The notes below the pieces were generated by a model that was given only the letters and a program-made list of their open reading frames with translations, had not been told where the DNA came from and did no database searches. Source: Bacteroidia bacterium (GTDB taxonomy: Bacteria > Bacteroidota > Bacteroidia > Bacteroidales > Prolixibacteraceae). Taken from it: DNA of 64,000 nucleotides. The translations under genes were made by a program, and so were the position numbers. Numbering within the stretch: position 1 is the stretch's first letter; each line of letters starts with the position of its first letter. Below are positions 55,105 to 63,644 of the stretch, piece after piece. The DNA is taken from assembly GCA_025358025.1 (NCBI GenBank), contig JANYKW010000022.1:37341-101340 (forward strand), given 5' to 3'.

Positions 55105-56826
55105 ATGAGCAATTTAGAGCTAAGTGAGCAGGAGATAATCCGTCGAAATTCCTTGCAGAAACTTCGCGAACTGGGAATCAATCCCTACCCGGCAAACGAA
55201 TTCAAGGTCAATACTTCTTCCAGACAAATTTTAGATAATTTCGATTCTGAAAATCTTAATTTTCAGAATGTTACCTTGGCAGGAAGGCTGATGAGCCAAC
55301 GTATTATGGGGAAGGCTTCTTTTGCGGAAATTCAGGATGAAAGTGGCAGAATTCAAATATATATTAACAGGGACGAGATTTGTCCGGATGAAGACAAGAG
55401 CCTGTACAATGACGTGTTTAAAAAATTGCTGGATATTGGCGATATTATAGGAATTACCGGATATGTTTTTATAACCCAGATGGGGGAAACCTCAGTACAT
55501 GTTAAAACGCTTACTTTGCTGAGCAAGTCACTGCGCCCTCTTCCTGTTGTCAAGGAAAAAGAAGGAATTCTGTTCGATGCCTTCACGGATCCTGAACAAA
55601 GATATCGTCAGCGTTACCTCGACTTAATTGTAAATCCCCAGGTAAGGGAGGTATTTGTAAAGCGCAGTCAGATCGTCAACAACATGCGGGAATTTTTTAA
55701 TCAAAAGGGTTATCTTGAAGTGGAGACTCCAATCCTTCAACCCATTCCCGGAGGAGCGGCAGCTCGTCCTTTCATTACCCATCACAATGCATTGAATATG
55801 CCTCTTTACCTGAGAGTTGCAAATGAATTGTATCTAAAACGCCTGATTGTTGGGGGTTTTGAAGGGGTTTATGAGTTTTCCAAAGACTTTAGGAACGAAG
55901 GGATGGACCGTACGCACAATCCCGAATTTACTGTCATGGAAATTTATGTAGCCTACAAGGACTACAATTGGATGATGGAACTGACTGAAGAGATGATTGA
56001 GCGTGTCGCCATTGCACTCCACGGAAAAACGGAGGTTCCTGTAGGCGATAAGCTGATCGACTTCAAGCGTCCGTTCAAAAGAATCACCATGACGGATTCT
56101 ATCAGAGAATTTACCGGGATCGATATATTCGGAATGGATGAAAATGCCCTTCGTGCTGCATGTAAGAAAATCGGTGTTGAGATTGATGAAACGATGGGCA
56201 AAGGCAAAATAATTGATGAAATATTTGGTGAGAAGTGTGAAGGTAACTACATTCAGCCTACTTTTATTCTGGATTATCCGGTAGAAATGTCACCCCTGTG
56301 CAAAAAGCACCGCGGAAATCCCGACCTTACTGAACGTTTTGAGCTCATGGTCAATGGCAAGGAGTTATGTAATGCATACTCAGAGTTGAACGACCCTATC
56401 GATCAGCTCGACAGATTTCAGGAACAGTTGCGTCTCTCCGAAAAAGGGGACAATGAAGCAATGTTTATTGACATGGATTTTGTTCGTTCCCTGGAGTACG
56501 GGATGCCCCCGACTTCAGGTATGGGAATTGGCATTGACAGATTGGCGATGCTGATGACAAATTCATCTTCAATTCAGGATGTCCTGTTATTCCCTCAGAT
56601 GAAACCGGAAAAGAAAGCTGAGGAAGATACCGCTGAGATGTTCGAAGCACTGGGAATACCTGCAGGTTGGGTGGAGGTACTTCGCAAGATGAACTATAAA
56701 AAGATTGCTCAGCTCAAAGAAGTGAAAGCATCCAAATTGTTCAACGATCTTTGCGGTTACAACAAAAAAAATCAACTCGGACTTGTAAACCCGGGAGTGG
56801 AGGAAGTGACGAAGTGGTTAAACTAA
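55105..56826 (+). CDS. lysS: Lysyl-tRNA synthetase
   Basis: A 573-residue class II enzyme that charges tRNA-Lys. The OB-fold anticodon domain ([20 protein letters not shown]) is followed by the catalytic core: motif 2 [20 protein letters not shown] and motif 3 [16 protein letters not shown]-terminal tail of about 70 residues after the core ([20 protein letters not shown]) is longer than in E. coli and is seen in Bacteroidota. gpsA follows 12 bp downstream. Confidence 0.97.
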   Translation: MSNLELSEQEIIRRNSLQKLRELGINPYPANEFKVNTSSRQILDNFDSENLNFQNVTLAGRLMSQRIMGKASFAEIQDESGRIQIYINRDEICPDEDKSLYNDVFKKLLDIGDIIGITGYVFITQMGETSVHVKTLTLLSKSLRPLPVVKEKEGILFDAFTDPEQRYRQRYLDLIVNPQVREVFVKRSQIVNNMREFFNQKGYLEVETPILQPIPGGAAARPFITHHNALNMPLYLRVANELYLKRLIVGGFEGVYEFSKDFRNEGMDRTHNPEFTVMEIYVAYKDYNWMMELTEEMIERVAIALHGKTEVPVGDKLIDFKRPFKRITMTDSIREFTGIDIFGMDENALRAACKKIGVEIDETMGKGKIIDEIFGEKCEGNYIQPTFILDYPVEMSPLCKKHRGNPDLTERFELMVNGKELCNAYSELNDPIDQLDRFQEQLRLSEKGDNEAMFIDMDFVRSLEYGMPPTSGMGIGIDRLAMLMTNSSSIQDVLLFPQMKPEKKAEEDTAEMFEALGIPAGWVEVLRKMNYKKIAQLKEVKASKLFNDLCGYNKKNQLGLVNPGVEEVTKWLN

Positions 56827-56838
56827 TATTTCACACCT

Positions 56839-57843
56839 ATGACGGAAATCACTGAGAAAAGCCGTGTCGCGATTATCGGCAGTGGAAGTTGGGCAACTGC
56901 TCTTGCTAAATTATTGATGCACAATACTCCTGAAATAAATTGGTACATGCGCGATCAGGATAATATTGACCTGTTCAAGAAATTTCGCCACAATCCCAAC
57001 TACCTCCGCTCCATAGAGTTTGATATTTCCAAGATCAATTTCTATAACGATATCAACCAAATTGTCGAGGATTCCGACATTCTTGTTTTCGTCACCCCTT
57101 CCGCTTTTCTCAAAGATACTCTCCGTCACATGACAGTGGAAATTGGAGACAAATTCGTTGTTTCTGCTATCAAAGGGATCATCCCGGAAGGAAATCTGTT
57201 TGTTGGAGAATTTTTTCACGAATTTTACGACCTTCCCTTTGAGCAATTTTGTGTTATTGCAGGCCCTTGCCATGCAGAAGAGGTAGCCAGAGATCTCCTC
57301 TCCTATCTTACCATTGCAAGTCCTGATGTGAAACGCGCAAGGCAATTTTCGATGATGCTGGAGAGTAACTCACTGCGAACCCATATTTCGGATGATATCT
57401 GGGGCACGGAATACTCTGCTGTGCTTAAAAATATTATGGCCATTGCTGCCGGAATCTCACACAGCCTGCGCTATGGCGATAATTTTCAGGCAGTGCTTAT
57501 GTCGAATGCCATTCAGGAAATCAAACGTTTTGTTGACACAGTTCATCCGATTACCCGCGATATCAAATCTTCGGCCTATCTCGGTGACCTGCTCGTAACC
57601 GGATACTCCCATTTTTCAAGAAACAGAACATTTGGCAGCATGATAGGTAAAGGATACACCGTTCGCTCTGCCATGCTGGAGATGGATATGATAGCTGAAG
57701 GTTATTATGCCACAAAATGTATCAAGGAACTCAATGAACAGTACAGGATCAATATGCCGATCACTGATACCGTTTATAATATAATCTACGAAAATATCTC
57801 TCCTGCCATTGAGATGAGGTTACTGACGGAGTATCTGAGGTAG
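56839..57843 (+). CDS. gpsA: Glycerol-3-phosphate dehydrogenase [NAD(P)+]
   Basis: A 334-residue enzyme that reduces dihydroxyacetone phosphate to glycerol-3-phosphate for phospholipids. The dinucleotide-binding site is VAIIGSGSWATALAKLLMHN. FCVIAGPCHAEEVARDLLSY and AVLKNIMAIAAGISHSLRYG with the catalytic Lys are family motifs. It lies 12 bp from lysS, so the two are probably co-transcribed. Confidence 0.95.
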   Translation: MTEITEKSRVAIIGSGSWATALAKLLMHNTPEINWYMRDQDNIDLFKKFRHNPNYLRSIEFDISKINFYNDINQIVEDSDILVFVTPSAFLKDTLRHMTVEIGDKFVVSAIKGIIPEGNLFVGEFFHEFYDLPFEQFCVIAGPCHAEEVARDLLSYLTIASPDVKRARQFSMMLESNSLRTHISDDIWGTEYSAVLKNIMAIAAGISHSLRYGDNFQAVLMSNAIQEIKRFVDTVHPITRDIKSSAYLGDLLVTGYSHFSRNRTFGSMIGKGYTVRSAMLEMDMIAEGYYATKCIKELNEQYRINMPITDTVYNIIYENISPAIEMRLLTEYLR

Positions 57844-57851
57844 TTGTAAGT

Positions 57852-57930
57852 AAGAGGGACGGAGAGATGGAGAGACGGAGAGATTTAACCGGACCTGACA
57901 ACTGGAAGCTAACAGCTAATAGCTTGAAAA
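57852..57930. repeat. Short degenerate repeats before pgi
   Basis: GGGACGGAGAGATGGAGAG with two further GGAGAG copies, then AGCTAACAGCTAATAGCTT. These are in the 117-bp gpsA-pgi gap, similar in character to the repeats after cca (GGGTAAAGGATAAAG-type, 2536-2570). No coding potential. Confidence 0.4.
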
Positions 57931-57960
57931 TATAAATATTAAGACTATAGTATATAAAAT

Positions 57961-59310
57961 ATGAAGAACATTGGATTAAACTTTAACAATGTATATGGCA
58001 TTGTCCCCAAGGCCAAAATTGATGATTTCAAACTTCTGACTGAAGCAGCTAACGCGGCCTTGCACAAGAAAACTGGAAAAGGCAATGATTACATGGGATG
58101 GGTTGACCTTCCCGGCGCAATATCTGAAGTCGAATTTTCTGATATTGAAAAAACAGTTCAAAAACTACAGGTAAAACACCTCGAAGTATTTGTCGTAATC
58201 GGCATTGGTGGTTCATACCTGGGATCAAAAGCTGTGATTGATGCGCTTTCCGACTCATTTGCTGCCATCAAAGGCTCTTTTGAAGCTCCCCTGATCGTAT
58301 TTGCCGGGCAGAATATCAGCGAAGATTATCTTTTTGAGCTGAGGGATCTGCTCGATACCAAAGAGTGGGCCTGCACTGTTATTTCAAAATCAGGAACGAC
58401 CACTGAACCAGCCCTCGCGTTCCGGCTCCTGAAACAAGATCTGGAAGAGAAATATGGAATCGAGGAAGCCCGCAAAAGAATCATTGCCGTAACAGATGCA
58501 GAAAGAGGGGCCCTGAAAAAACTGTCCAATGAAGAAGGATACAAGACTTTTGTGATACCTGATGATGTTGGGGGTCGCTATTCAGTCCTGACACCGGTCG
58601 GATTAATTGCCGTCGGGATGGCTGGATTTAACATCCGGGAACTGGTAAAAGGGGCGATTGACATGGAAAAAGCCTGCGCGACCAATGTTCCATATGAACA
58701 AAATCTGGCATGCCAGTACGCTGCGGCCAGAAACGCGCTTTACCAGTCTGGCAAAAAAATTGAAATTCTTGTCAACTACAATCCAAAGCTGCACTTCTTT
58801 GCCGAATGGTGGAAACAGCTCTTTGGAGAAAGTGAAGGAAAAGAGAACAAAGGTATCTATCCCAGCAGCGTAGACTTTTCCAGCGACCTTCACTCCATGG
58901 GACAATATATCCAGGAAGGTGAGCGAACATTGTTCGAGACGGTTCTGTCTGTCGAAGAAGTTGACAACGAAATTTTTGTTCCCGAAGACGAATCAGATCT
59001 GGATGGTCTCAATTTCCTGGCTGGTATGCGGGTGGATGAAGTAAACAAAATGGCGGAACTGGGCACCACGCTGGCTCATGTTGATGGTGGAGTTCCCAAT
59101 ATCAGAATCACAGTACCGAAGCTGAATGAATATTACCTGGGCCAACTTATCTATTTCTTTGAACTGGCTTGCGGCATCAGTGGGGCTATCCTGAATGTCA
59201 ATCCATTTGACCAGCCCGGTGTAGAGAGCTACAAGAAAAACATGTTTGCCCTTCTAAACAAACCCGGTTTTGAAAATGAGAGCAAAGCCATTCAGGAAAG
59301 ATTAAAATGA
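57961..59310 (+). CDS. pgi: Glucose-6-phosphate isomerase
   Basis: A 449-residue enzyme of the shorter bacterial PGI type, interconverting glucose-6-phosphate and fructose-6-phosphate. [20 protein letters not shown] is the phosphate loop, [20 protein letters not shown] is a core motif, [19 protein letters not shown] is the PGI signature, and [19 protein letters not shown] near the C terminus carries the active-site Lys. The stop overlaps the start of the lipoprotein gene by 4 bp. Confidence 0.96.
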   Translation: MKNIGLNFNNVYGIVPKAKIDDFKLLTEAANAALHKKTGKGNDYMGWVDLPGAISEVEFSDIEKTVQKLQVKHLEVFVVIGIGGSYLGSKAVIDALSDSFAAIKGSFEAPLIVFAGQNISEDYLFELRDLLDTKEWACTVISKSGTTTEPALAFRLLKQDLEEKYGIEEARKRIIAVTDAERGALKKLSNEEGYKTFVIPDDVGGRYSVLTPVGLIAVGMAGFNIRELVKGAIDMEKACATNVPYEQNLACQYAAARNALYQSGKKIEILVNYNPKLHFFAEWWKQLFGESEGKENKGIYPSSVDFSSDLHSMGQYIQEGERTLFETVLSVEEVDNEIFVPEDESDLDGLNFLAGMRVDEVNKMAELGTTLAHVDGGVPNIRITVPKLNEYYLGQLIYFFELACGISGAILNVNPFDQPGVESYKKNMFALLNKPGFENESKAIQERLK

Positions 59311-60278
59311 GTTTTATGAAGCCAGGGATTCCATTCTGCCAAAGTGAAAAAACCTACGGATTCAATCTATGCCTGGTTGTTATTGCTATGATGCTGACCG
59401 CATGCTATTCAGGGCAACCTGTGGAGCAAACTTCAAAAGGAAAAAGTTCAGACCGGACAATTAGACTGGATACTTTCCGGTTATCACAGATTACCATTCC
59501 TACCAATTTGGCATACAGCTCATTGCTGGACTGTCTGGATAGAAACGACCTGCAGAACATAGACCGTGCGCTGATTGTATTCTCCAACAACAAGGCAGAT
59601 TCACTTAGCAGGGACTCCATGCTCATTTCATTTAATGAGTTTATGGACAATGTTATACAGGAATTTTATGCTGGTAAATTGATTGGAAACCGCAAGCTGA
59701 TGGATCAGTTCGAGAACAAGGAAGATCAGTCGGAAGCCAAAAAAATGACCGCACTCCTTGCTGCGCATGGAATCAGTTTATCCTACCGGGAAGGGGATTT
59801 CTTTCTGGAACCGGATCTGGATTTTGTTTATTCACACCTGGATGGAGTACTGACTTCCGGTAGCCGAAGTTACCTGCAGACCAGGATCAGCCTGTCCAAA
59901 GGATTTGTCAATGAAAACAATCAACCGGTCTCTCCTCCAGATTCGCTTGCACACCAGGTAGTTGCCTGGGAAAATTTCATATTGACATATCCCGGATATG
60001 CTTTCAAAGATGAAATTCTGGCACTTTACATTGATGTGTTGGCAGCCTATCTTTCCGGTCTGGATCAATTGCCCCTTTATGATCCGAGTACAAAGATCCT
60101 CAACCAGGAATACCAGACTTCCTACCTTCATTACATGGAAAAGTACCCCAAACTGGAAAGCACCAAAACGATAAAGAAGTTCTACGATCTGCTTGCATCA
60201 AAGGGATTTAAATACGATGAGTCGCTGGATTCATTTCTGTCGGAATTAAATTTCATCCCAACACAAAATCCTCAATGA
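59307..60278 (+). CDS. Predicted lipoprotein of unknown function
   Basis: A 323-residue protein whose N-terminal region has a hydrophobic core ending in the lipobox MMLTAC (cysteine near residue 33). The rest is soluble, helical and without recognised domains: [40 protein letters not shown], and a final region [20 protein letters not shown] that resembles a helical repeat. It overlaps pgi and the pseudouridine synthase by 4 bp each, so the three are translationally coupled. Role unknown. Confidence 0.75.
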   Translation: MSFMKPGIPFCQSEKTYGFNLCLVVIAMMLTACYSGQPVEQTSKGKSSDRTIRLDTFRLSQITIPTNLAYSSLLDCLDRNDLQNIDRALIVFSNNKADSLSRDSMLISFNEFMDNVIQEFYAGKLIGNRKLMDQFENKEDQSEAKKMTALLAAHGISLSYREGDFFLEPDLDFVYSHLDGVLTSGSRSYLQTRISLSKGFVNENNQPVSPPDSLAHQVVAWENFILTYPGYAFKDEILALYIDVLAAYLSGLDQLPLYDPSTKILNQEYQTSYLHYMEKYPKLESTKTIKKFYDLLASKGFKYDESLDSFLSELNFIPTQNPQ

Positions 60279-61174
60279 GTTCTAAACCCCTGAACAAACA
60301 AAAAACCAAAATAACTCAATTAACTGTAACAAGATCTTCACGGCTGATGGAGTTTCTGATACAGGAACTTAAAGGCAAAAGCCGCACAACCATCAAATCA
60401 TTGCTGGCACACAGGCAAGTTTCGGTCGGGACTCACATCATCACACAATTCGATTATCCACTCGAACCCAACCAAAGCATCACCATCATCTGGGGAGCCA
60501 TTGCTGAACAGACCCGCTACCGTGGGGTGCGAATTCTGTTCGAAGATCCCTACCTCATTGTTATCGACAAAGAGGCCGGAATGCTTTCCATTGCAACAGC
60601 CAAAGAGAAATTACTGACCACCTATTCCATCCTAAGTGGCCATGTCAAGAAGGAAAATCCTTCCAACAGGATCTTCGTATTGCACCGGCTTGACCGGGAT
60701 ACCTCGGGGGTAATGATGTTCGCGAAAAGCGAAGAGGTACAGGAAGTCATGCAAAACGCCTGGCAGGAAGCCGTTGTCAGGCGTTCCTATATCGCTGTGG
60801 TGGAAGGAAGGGTTGAAAAAGATGCTGATACCATCCACTCTTTTTTGAAGGAAAACAAGATGCTTTTCATGTACTCTACCAAAGTTCCGGGCGAAGGAGA
60901 CGAGGCAATCACGCATTACAAAGTTCTGAAACGTAGCGAGGAGTTTTCACTTTTGGAGGTAGAACTTGAAACCGGACGAAAAAATCAGATCAGGGTGCAC
61001 ATGAAGGAGCTGGGGCATCCCGTTGCCGGCGATAAAAAATACGGTTCCAAATTAAATCCGCTGCGCCGAACCTGTCTGCACGCCAACATTCTGGCCTTCA
61101 AACACCCGATAACCGGGGAAGAACTCAGTTTTGAGACCCCGGCTCCGCATCGGTTTTTGGGGTTGTTCCATTGA
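60275..61174 (+). CDS. RluA-family pseudouridine synthase
   Basis: A 299-residue enzyme. The S4-like N-terminal domain is around LMEFLIQELKGKSRTTIKSL, and the catalytic motif is FVLHRLDRDTSGVMMFAKS with the active Asp. ELETGRKNQIRVHMKELGHP completes the fold. RluA/C/D members act on 23S rRNA or tRNA; the exact site cannot be told. It is the last gene of a three-gene unit with pgi. Confidence 0.92.
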   Translation: MSSKPLNKQKTKITQLTVTRSSRLMEFLIQELKGKSRTTIKSLLAHRQVSVGTHIITQFDYPLEPNQSITIIWGAIAEQTRYRGVRILFEDPYLIVIDKEAGMLSIATAKEKLLTTYSILSGHVKKENPSNRIFVLHRLDRDTSGVMMFAKSEEVQEVMQNAWQEAVVRRSYIAVVEGRVEKDADTIHSFLKENKMLFMYSTKVPGEGDEAITHYKVLKRSEEFSLLEVELETGRKNQIRVHMKELGHPVAGDKKYGSKLNPLRRTCLHANILAFKHPITGEELSFETPAPHRFLGLFH

Positions 61175-61349
61175 TTGGATGGAAACTTGTAAATTGCTCG
61201 GTGGGGAAAATCCAATAATCAGGATGGAAGCATGCACCAAACCGCGTACAGCTGATCGACGATTATCCGTTTTAAAAATGACTAATTACTATGAAAAAGT
61301 CAAATTATTTTGATTTTTTAATAGTAATTAATCGATATGCGCGAAATTG

Positions 61350-61365
61350 TTATAACATGTTATAA
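61350..61365. promoter_or_regulatory. 16-bp palindrome on the mazEF promoter
   Basis: TTATAACATGTTATAA is a perfect palindrome directly before the -7 box TATCTTTG (61373-61380). MazE-family antitoxins autorepress at such dyads. The position is right for an operator; binding is inferred. Confidence 0.65.
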
Positions 61366-61372
61366 TTTTGTT

Positions 61373-61380
61373 TATCTTTG
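61373..61380 (+). promoter_or_regulatory. -7 box of mazEF
   Basis: TATCTTTG fits TAnnTTTG, 19 bp upstream of the mazE ATG. A second match TAATTTTG is at 61363-61370, overlapping the palindrome. Confidence 0.55.
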
Positions 61381-61399
61381 AAAAAAGGTTAACATAGAT

Positions 61400-61657
61400 A
61401 TGGAAACAACAATTGTTAAGATTGGAAACTCCCAAGGATTAATTATTCCAAAGAAAATATTAATGTCTCTCGGGGCAAAAACGAAATTTGACATGCAATT
61501 GAAAGATGGTGGGTTATTTATTGTGCCCCTGGAAGTTGAGGAGCCACGCAAGAACTGGGAAAAGCAATTTGCTGAGGCCCTGCAGCAAGGGCATCATCCG
61601 GAGAGTGAACCCGATGATTTTTCCAACGATTTTGATAAAGAGGGATGGACATGGTAA
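61400..61657 (+). CDS. mazE: MazE-like antitoxin, AbrB-type DNA-binding domain
   Basis: An 85-residue antitoxin. METTIVKIGNSQGLIIPKKI is the AbrB/MazE swapped-hairpin DNA-binding motif, and the acidic C-terminal tail (HHPESEPDDFSNDFDKEGW) is the usual toxin-binding part. It overlaps mazF by 13 bp. Binds the palindrome at 61350-61365 by prediction. Confidence 0.9.
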   Translation: METTIVKIGNSQGLIIPKKILMSLGAKTKFDMQLKDGGLFIVPLEVEEPRKNWEKQFAEALQQGHHPESEPDDFSNDFDKEGWTW

Positions 61658-61974
61658 ACAGGTTCGAAATCTGGCTTGTAGCGTTAAATCAAACAACAGG
61701 TTCGGAAATAAACAAATCCCGCCCCTGCCTGATCGTATCGCCCAATGAGGCCAACAGATTTTTGAATACAGTCGTTATCGTACCGCTGACGAGTACCATA
61801 AAACCTTATCCGACCCGGTTGGATTGCCTGTTCAATGAAAGACACGGTCAATTGGTGGTTGATCAAATCGGAAGCATAGACAAAACCAGGCTAATCGAAA
61901 AATTAGGCACGATGGATGCCCACACCTGCAAAACCCTTTGCGACCTGATTGCAGAGATGTTCAAATACAATTAG
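61645..61974 (+). CDS. mazF: MazF/PemK toxin, mRNA interferase
   Basis: A 109-residue toxin of the SH3-like MazF/PemK family, which cuts RNA at short sequence motifs. FEIWLVALNQTTGSEINKSR (start), PCLIVSPNEANRFLNTVVIV and VVDQIGSIDKTRLIEKLGTM are diagnostic. ATG 61645 or 61651 both fit; overlap with mazE implies coupling. The gene is intact. Recognition sequence unknown. Confidence 0.92.
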   Translation: MDMVNRFEIWLVALNQTTGSEINKSRPCLIVSPNEANRFLNTVVIVPLTSTIKPYPTRLDCLFNERHGQLVVDQIGSIDKTRLIEKLGTMDAHTCKTLCDLIAEMFKYN

Positions 61975-61997
61975 TTAGCACTTTGACAGAAAAATGC

Positions 61998-62444
61998 TCA
62001 GTGAGTGTAAACGCTGACTTTTTTTGCTTTCTGATACGTTGAAATTACTACTGGTTGCTGTATGTTTTCAGGAGCCAGCGTGTATGGGCGGTTTAGTGCC
62101 TCCTGGGAAACCTTGAAATGTTCCGACAATTTTCGGATCGATTCCTTGGATAAGCCCTTGTGATAGTTCAAAATCTTGGAGACGGTTCCTTTTGACAACC
62201 CCACTATTTCAGCAAGATCCGAAGATTTCAGCCGATGTTCGCTCATTAAGACCTTTATCAGTTCAACGGGCGACAGTTCCGGAATCGAAATGTTGTCGTT
62301 GTCCCATTTTCCGATGACGAGCGTGAGCAATTCAATCTCATCTTGTCTCGACGGATTATCTTCGAGAACAAAATTTTCAAGCCTATCGCAATAGTTGTAA
62401 TATTGTTCCTTGCTCCTGATGATCCTGATCTGATTTGACTCCAT
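61998..62444 (-). CDS. higA: HigA-like antitoxin, XRE helix-turn-helix
   Basis: About 148 residues. The helix-turn-helix is LVKVLMSEHRLKSSDLAEIV-like (residues about 70-120: DLAEIVGLSKGTVSKILNYH). In this locus it is downstream of the toxin gene, the HigBA order. A frame starts at TTG 62459, but ATG 62444 is preferred. The C-terminal part (EALNRPYTLAPENIQQPVVI) is nearly repeated at 63.55 kb in a degenerate fragment. Confidence 0.88.
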   Translation of the reverse strand: MESNQIRIIRSKEQYYNYCDRLENFVLEDNPSRQDEIELLTLVIGKWDNDNISIPELSPVELIKVLMSEHRLKSSDLAEIVGLSKGTVSKILNYHKGLSKESIRKLSEHFKVSQEALNRPYTLAPENIQQPVVISTYQKAKKVSVYTH

Positions 62445-62455
62445 AGCTTGAATTA

Positions 62456-62788
62456 TCAAAATAAACTAATTTCAAATTGCATTCTGTTTTCACACAGCCG
62501 GGTATATTCTGCATGTGATCCAATCCATTTGATAAACAGGTGAACCCTCTGCTCCCCAAAATGATATTTGCAAATTAATCGGTAAGCATTTCCACCGATG
62601 TCAAAAACTACACGCTGAGAATTTCTTCCCAATATATCCGACTGGTTGAAAGTCCGGACAATATCCTGCGGCTCCTTCCAATCGGCTTTGTTTACCAGAG
62701 CCATCCACCGGTAAACAGAGGACCTGCTTCTGGCATTGTTCCTGACAAAAGCCTCGACAGACTCTTTCCTGACAAGGTGAACTCTCAT
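62456..62788 (-). CDS. higB: HigB toxin, RelE-superfamily mRNA interferase
   Basis: A 110-residue toxin of the HigB family. MRVHLVRKESVEAFVRNNAR and VVFDIGGNAYRLICKYHFGE with IKWIGSHAEYTRLCENRMQF are diagnostic. It is expected to cleave mRNA on the ribosome. The higA ATG follows 11 bp after the stop. Minus-strand -7 box at 62798-62805. Confidence 0.92.
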   Translation of the reverse strand: MRVHLVRKESVEAFVRNNARSRSSVYRWMALVNKADWKEPQDIVRTFNQSDILGRNSQRVVFDIGGNAYRLICKYHFGEQRVHLFIKWIGSHAEYTRLCENRMQFEISLF

Positions 62789-62797
62789 AATCTACCA

Positions 62798-62805
62798 CAA
62801 AGATA
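62798..62805 (-). promoter_or_regulatory. -7 box of higBA
   Basis: Minus strand TATCTTTG fits TAnnTTTG, about 10 bp upstream of the higB ATG, so the leader would be almost absent. No clear -33 box. Confidence 0.45.
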
Positions 62806-62893
62806 CCGAGAAAGTTTCACAAAAGGAAATCTGATTTAAAAAAAGATGAAATCATTCGACCTTAATGTCAGACTGAGAGGACGAAAAAAATAG

Positions 62894-62901
62894 TAAATTT
62901 G
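62894..62901 (+). promoter_or_regulatory. -7 box of the ParDE-like pair
   Basis: TAAATTTG fits TAnnTTTG, 16 bp upstream of ATG 62918. No clear -33 box. Confidence 0.5.
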
Positions 62902-62917
62902 GACATAAATTCAGATC

Positions 62918-63100
62918 ATGATAACAAAAACGCAATTGATTGGTTCGCTGGAAAAATTACCTGAAAATCTGACAATTGATCAGGTGATTGATCATGCTAT
63001 TTTTGTCGAGAAAGTGCAAAAAGGCATGTCTGATTCAGAAAATGAAAGAGTGTCTCCGAAAGATGAAGCCAGGAAAAAGCTGAATAAATGGTTGAAATAA
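62918..63100 (+). CDS. Small antitoxin of the ParDE-like pair
   Basis: A 60-residue antitoxin-like protein (MITKTQLIGSLEKLPENLTI) with a helical, charged C terminus (DEARKKLNKWLK). No ribbon-helix-helix motif is certain, so family is open. It overlaps the toxin ATG by 13 bp, the typical arrangement. Assigned by position. Confidence 0.75.
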   Translation: MITKTQLIGSLEKLPENLTIDQVIDHAIFVEKVQKGMSDSENERVSPKDEARKKLNKWLK

Positions 63101-63393
63101 ACTGGACAGATTCGGCCATTCAGGATTTAAATGACATCGGAGATTATATCTCTAAAGATTCAGTCCGCTATGCGGAATTAACTGTAATGGAACTATTCGA
63201 ATCTGTGGATATTTTGGAGCGTCACCCGAAATCCGGAGTAATTGTACCAGAATTCAATAACAATAATATAAGACAAATTTTTAAAGGTGATTATAGAATA
63301 GCGTATCAGATTATTAATGATTTTCGAATTGATATTACGACAGTTCACAACTGCGCCAGATTATTATCAAACACAAGACCATTTCAAAAATAG
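63088..63393 (+). CDS. parE: RelE/ParE-family toxin
   Basis: A 101-residue toxin. MVEINWTDSAIQDLNDIGDY at the N terminus, RHPKSGVIVPEFNNNNIRQI, and FKGDYRIAYQIINDFRIDIT are the ParE/RelE hallmarks. It is either a gyrase inhibitor (ParE) or an mRNA cutter (RelE). The stop is 8 bp before the inverted-repeat element. Confidence 0.88.
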   Translation: MVEINWTDSAIQDLNDIGDYISKDSVRYAELTVMELFESVDILERHPKSGVIVPEFNNNNIRQIFKGDYRIAYQIINDFRIDITTVHNCARLLSNTRPFQK

Positions 63394-63400
63394 AATTCCC

Positions 63401-63536
63401 TGCTCCCGCGCGATTGCATCGAGTGGCATTCCCTACTTAATGACAAAAATGACGCACTACTCATAAATTCAGACAGTTATAAAGGAAGGATAAAATCAGA
63501 TTCCATAAGCCCACGCGATGCAATCGCGCGGGAGCG
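63401..63536. repeat. Inverted-repeat element, about 136 bp
   Basis: Two 26-bp arms, 63401-63426 and 63511-63536, identical in reverse complement except at three positions (core CTCCCGCGCGATTGCATCG). The region between them is AT-rich and non-coding. Similarity extends a few bases beyond the arms (AATT-CCC). Sized like a MITE or REP-pair, no transposase is near. Confidence 0.75.
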
Positions 63537-63542
63537 GGGTAA

Positions 63543-63612
63543 TTGCCACAGGTTGCCGTATGCTTTCAGGAGCCAGCGTGTATGGGCGATTCAAAGGCCC
63601 GGTTTGAAAAAC
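63543..63612 (-). pseudogene. Degenerate higA 3' fragment
   Basis: On the minus strand this encodes PLNRPYTLAPESIRQPVAI, compared with ALNRPYTLAPENIQQPVVI in the intact higA. Nucleotide identity is high over about 50 bp. Upstream similarity is lost after a small gap and frame slip. The start, helix-turn-helix and stop are gone; the frame then reads into the right arm of the inverted repeat. Confidence 0.75.
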
Positions 63613-63644
63613 TGCGGCAGCAGGTGAATTGAAATGAACAAAGG

